From assembly GCA_946481265.1 (NCBI GenBank), contig CAMLNE010000132.1, positions 1 through 10,382 on the forward strand: a stretch of 10,382 nucleotides of DNA. The letters run 5' to 3'. This document shows positions 9,571 through 10,382 of this stretch, piece after piece. The DNA is from an uncultured Panacagrimonas sp. GTDB taxonomy: Bacteria; Pseudomonadota; Gammaproteobacteria; Nevskiales; Nevskiaceae. The notes beneath the pieces are model-generated. The model did not search any database, had not been told where the DNA came from, and worked only from the letters and a program-made list of their open reading frames with translations. How positions within the stretch are numbered: the stretch's first letter is position 1; every line of letters starts with the position of its first letter. Position numbers and translations under genes: made by a program.

Positions 9571-9591
9571 ATGAACGGCGCCCACGCATGA
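9571..9591 (+). other. 6-codon open frame overlapping the nuoM start
   Basis: ATG 9571 opens MNGAHA, and its TGA at 9589-9591 overlaps the nuoM ATG 9588-9590 in an ATGA arrangement, the same geometry as the E/F, G/H, H/I and I/J junctions. It has no clear ribosome site. It may help translational re-initiation at nuoM, which also lacks a convincing Shine-Dalgarno sequence, or it may be chance. Confidence 0.2.
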
Positions 9592-10382
9592 TCCTGGTCT
9601 GGCTCATTCTCATCCCGTTCATCGCCGGCCTGCTGAGCTGGCAGGCGGAACTGCGCTTCGGTCCGAAGTATCCGCGCTGGATCGCGCTGATCGGCATGCT
9701 GATCGCGCTGGGCATCTCGGTATGGCTGTGGATGGCGTACGACTACAGCCTGCCGGCCGCCGATGGCGCCACGCAATGGGTGATCGAGTACAAGGCGCCG
9801 TGGATCCCGCGCTTCGGCATCTCGTTCCACTTCGCGCTCGACGGCCTGTCCATCCTGCTGGTGTTGCTGACCAACCTGCTGGGCGTGATGGCGATCATCT
9901 GCTCGTGGAAGGAAATCGACCGCAACGTCGGCTTCTTCCATCTCAACCTGCTGTGGAACCTGGGCGGCGTGGTCGGCGTGTTCCTGACGCTCGACCTGTT
10001 CCTGTTCTTCTTCCTGTGGGAAATGATGCTGGTGCCGATGTACTTCCTGATCGCGCTGTGGGGCCATGACACCCCAGGCGGAAAGGGCAAGGTGTACGCG
10101 GCAACCACGTTCTTCATCTTCACGCAGGCCTCGGGCCTCGTGATGTTGCTGGCGATCCTGGGCCTGGTGTTCGTGAACTACCAGAGCAGCGGCACCATCA
10201 CGTTCGACTACGAGGACCTGCTCAAGACCGAGATGAGCAAGTCGGTCGAGTACGTCCTCATGCTCGGCTTCTTCATCGCGTTCGCGGTCAAGACGCCGGC
10301 GGTTCCGCTGCACACCTGGCTGCCCGACGCGCACTCGCAGGCACCGACCGCCGGCTCGGTGGATCTCGCGGGCATCCTGCTC
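9588..10382 (+). CDS. nuoM: NADH-quinone oxidoreductase subunit M (ND4-type antiporter-like subunit), 5' part
   Basis: NuoM is the middle antiporter-like proton-pumping subunit. The first 265 residues are present and the frame runs off the window. Landmarks matching E. coli NuoM as I recall it are WLILIPFIAG at the start, PWIPRFGIS, LDGLSILLV, CSWKEI, GFFHLNLLW, FFLWEMMLVPMYFLIALWGH with the essential E145, and KTPAVPLHTWLPDAHSQAPTAGSVDLAGILL with K235. The next residue, just outside, should be the second conserved Lys (E. coli K265). The N-terminus agrees with the family from ATG 9588, but no strong ribosome site is seen before it; the purine-poor GCGCCCACGC precedes the ATG. It follows the REP-containing gap after nuoL. 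Confidence 0.98.
   Translation, partial: MILVWLILIPFIAGLLSWQAELRFGPKYPRWIALIGMLIALGISVWLWMAYDYSLPAADGATQWVIEYKAPWIPRFGISFHFALDGLSILLVLLTNLLGVMAIICSWKEIDRNVGFFHLNLLWNLGGVVGVFLTLDLFLFFFLWEMMLVPMYFLIALWGHDTPGGKGKVYAATTFFIFTQASGLVMLLAILGLVFVNYQSSGTITFDYEDLLKTEMSKSVEYVLMLGFFIAFAVKTPAVPLHTWLPDAHSQAPTAGSVDLAGILL

Larger units (their letters stand above)
9410..9587 (+). other. nuoL-nuoM intergenic gap (178 bp) with REP-like elements
   Basis: No gene of family-like size is seen. The gap contains two REP-like palindromes facing each other (9434-9457 and 9538-9565) separated by about 80 bp of GC-rich sequence without obvious structure, then a six-codon open frame running into nuoM. No poly-U tract follows either hairpin, so neither looks like a classical intrinsic terminator, as expected inside an operon. 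Confidence 0.75.

Overview
The window is one stretch of a nuo operon, all on the + strand, encoding most of respiratory complex I (proton-pumping NADH:quinone oxidoreductase, NDH-1). In order it holds the last 97 codons of nuoD (or of a fused nuoCD), complete nuoE, nuoF, nuoG, nuoH, nuoI, nuoJ, nuoK and nuoL, and the first 265 codons of nuoM, cut by the window end. nuoN, nuoA, nuoB and the operon promoter must lie outside. Every reading frame is intact, and the cluster ligands and the main charged residues of the proton path are all present.

The proteins are of the Escherichia coli / Pseudomonas type rather than the alphaproteobacterial type. NuoG is 900 residues with an N7 cluster motif, NuoD ends in DFVMADVDR, and NuoI is nearly the E. 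coli protein through its ferredoxin domain (comparison from memory). With the high GC content and strong G/C third-position use, this suggests a high-GC gammaproteobacterium. I cannot name the genus.

Layout: 1-296 nuoD tail; 297-420 a gap with no recognisable gene; 421-5160 the NADH-oxidising module (nuoE, F, G), interrupted by a 205-bp nuoF-nuoG gap; 5157-6712 nuoH and nuoI (quinone-module membrane anchor and ferredoxin subunit); 6709-10382 the membrane proton-pump genes nuoJ, K, L, M, interrupted by a 178-bp nuoL-nuoM gap. Most junctions are tight: four ATGA overlaps (E/F, G/H, H/I, I/J) and spacers of 30 bp (J/K) and 7 bp (K/L).

Electrons enter at NuoF (FMN), pass through Fe-S clusters in NuoE, NuoF, NuoG and NuoI to quinone at the NuoB/NuoD/NuoH interface, and the energy drives proton transfer through NuoH and NuoJ-N.

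I see no undescribed system in the coding content. What is out of the ordinary is in the two long gaps. The nuoF-nuoG gap carries a 132-bp imperfect palindrome of the dispersed ACGCAAAGGCGCAAAGG kind. The nuoL-nuoM gap carries two facing REP-like elements (a REPIN/BIME-like arrangement). Both gaps end in a very short open frame whose stop abuts or overlaps the start of the next nuo gene.
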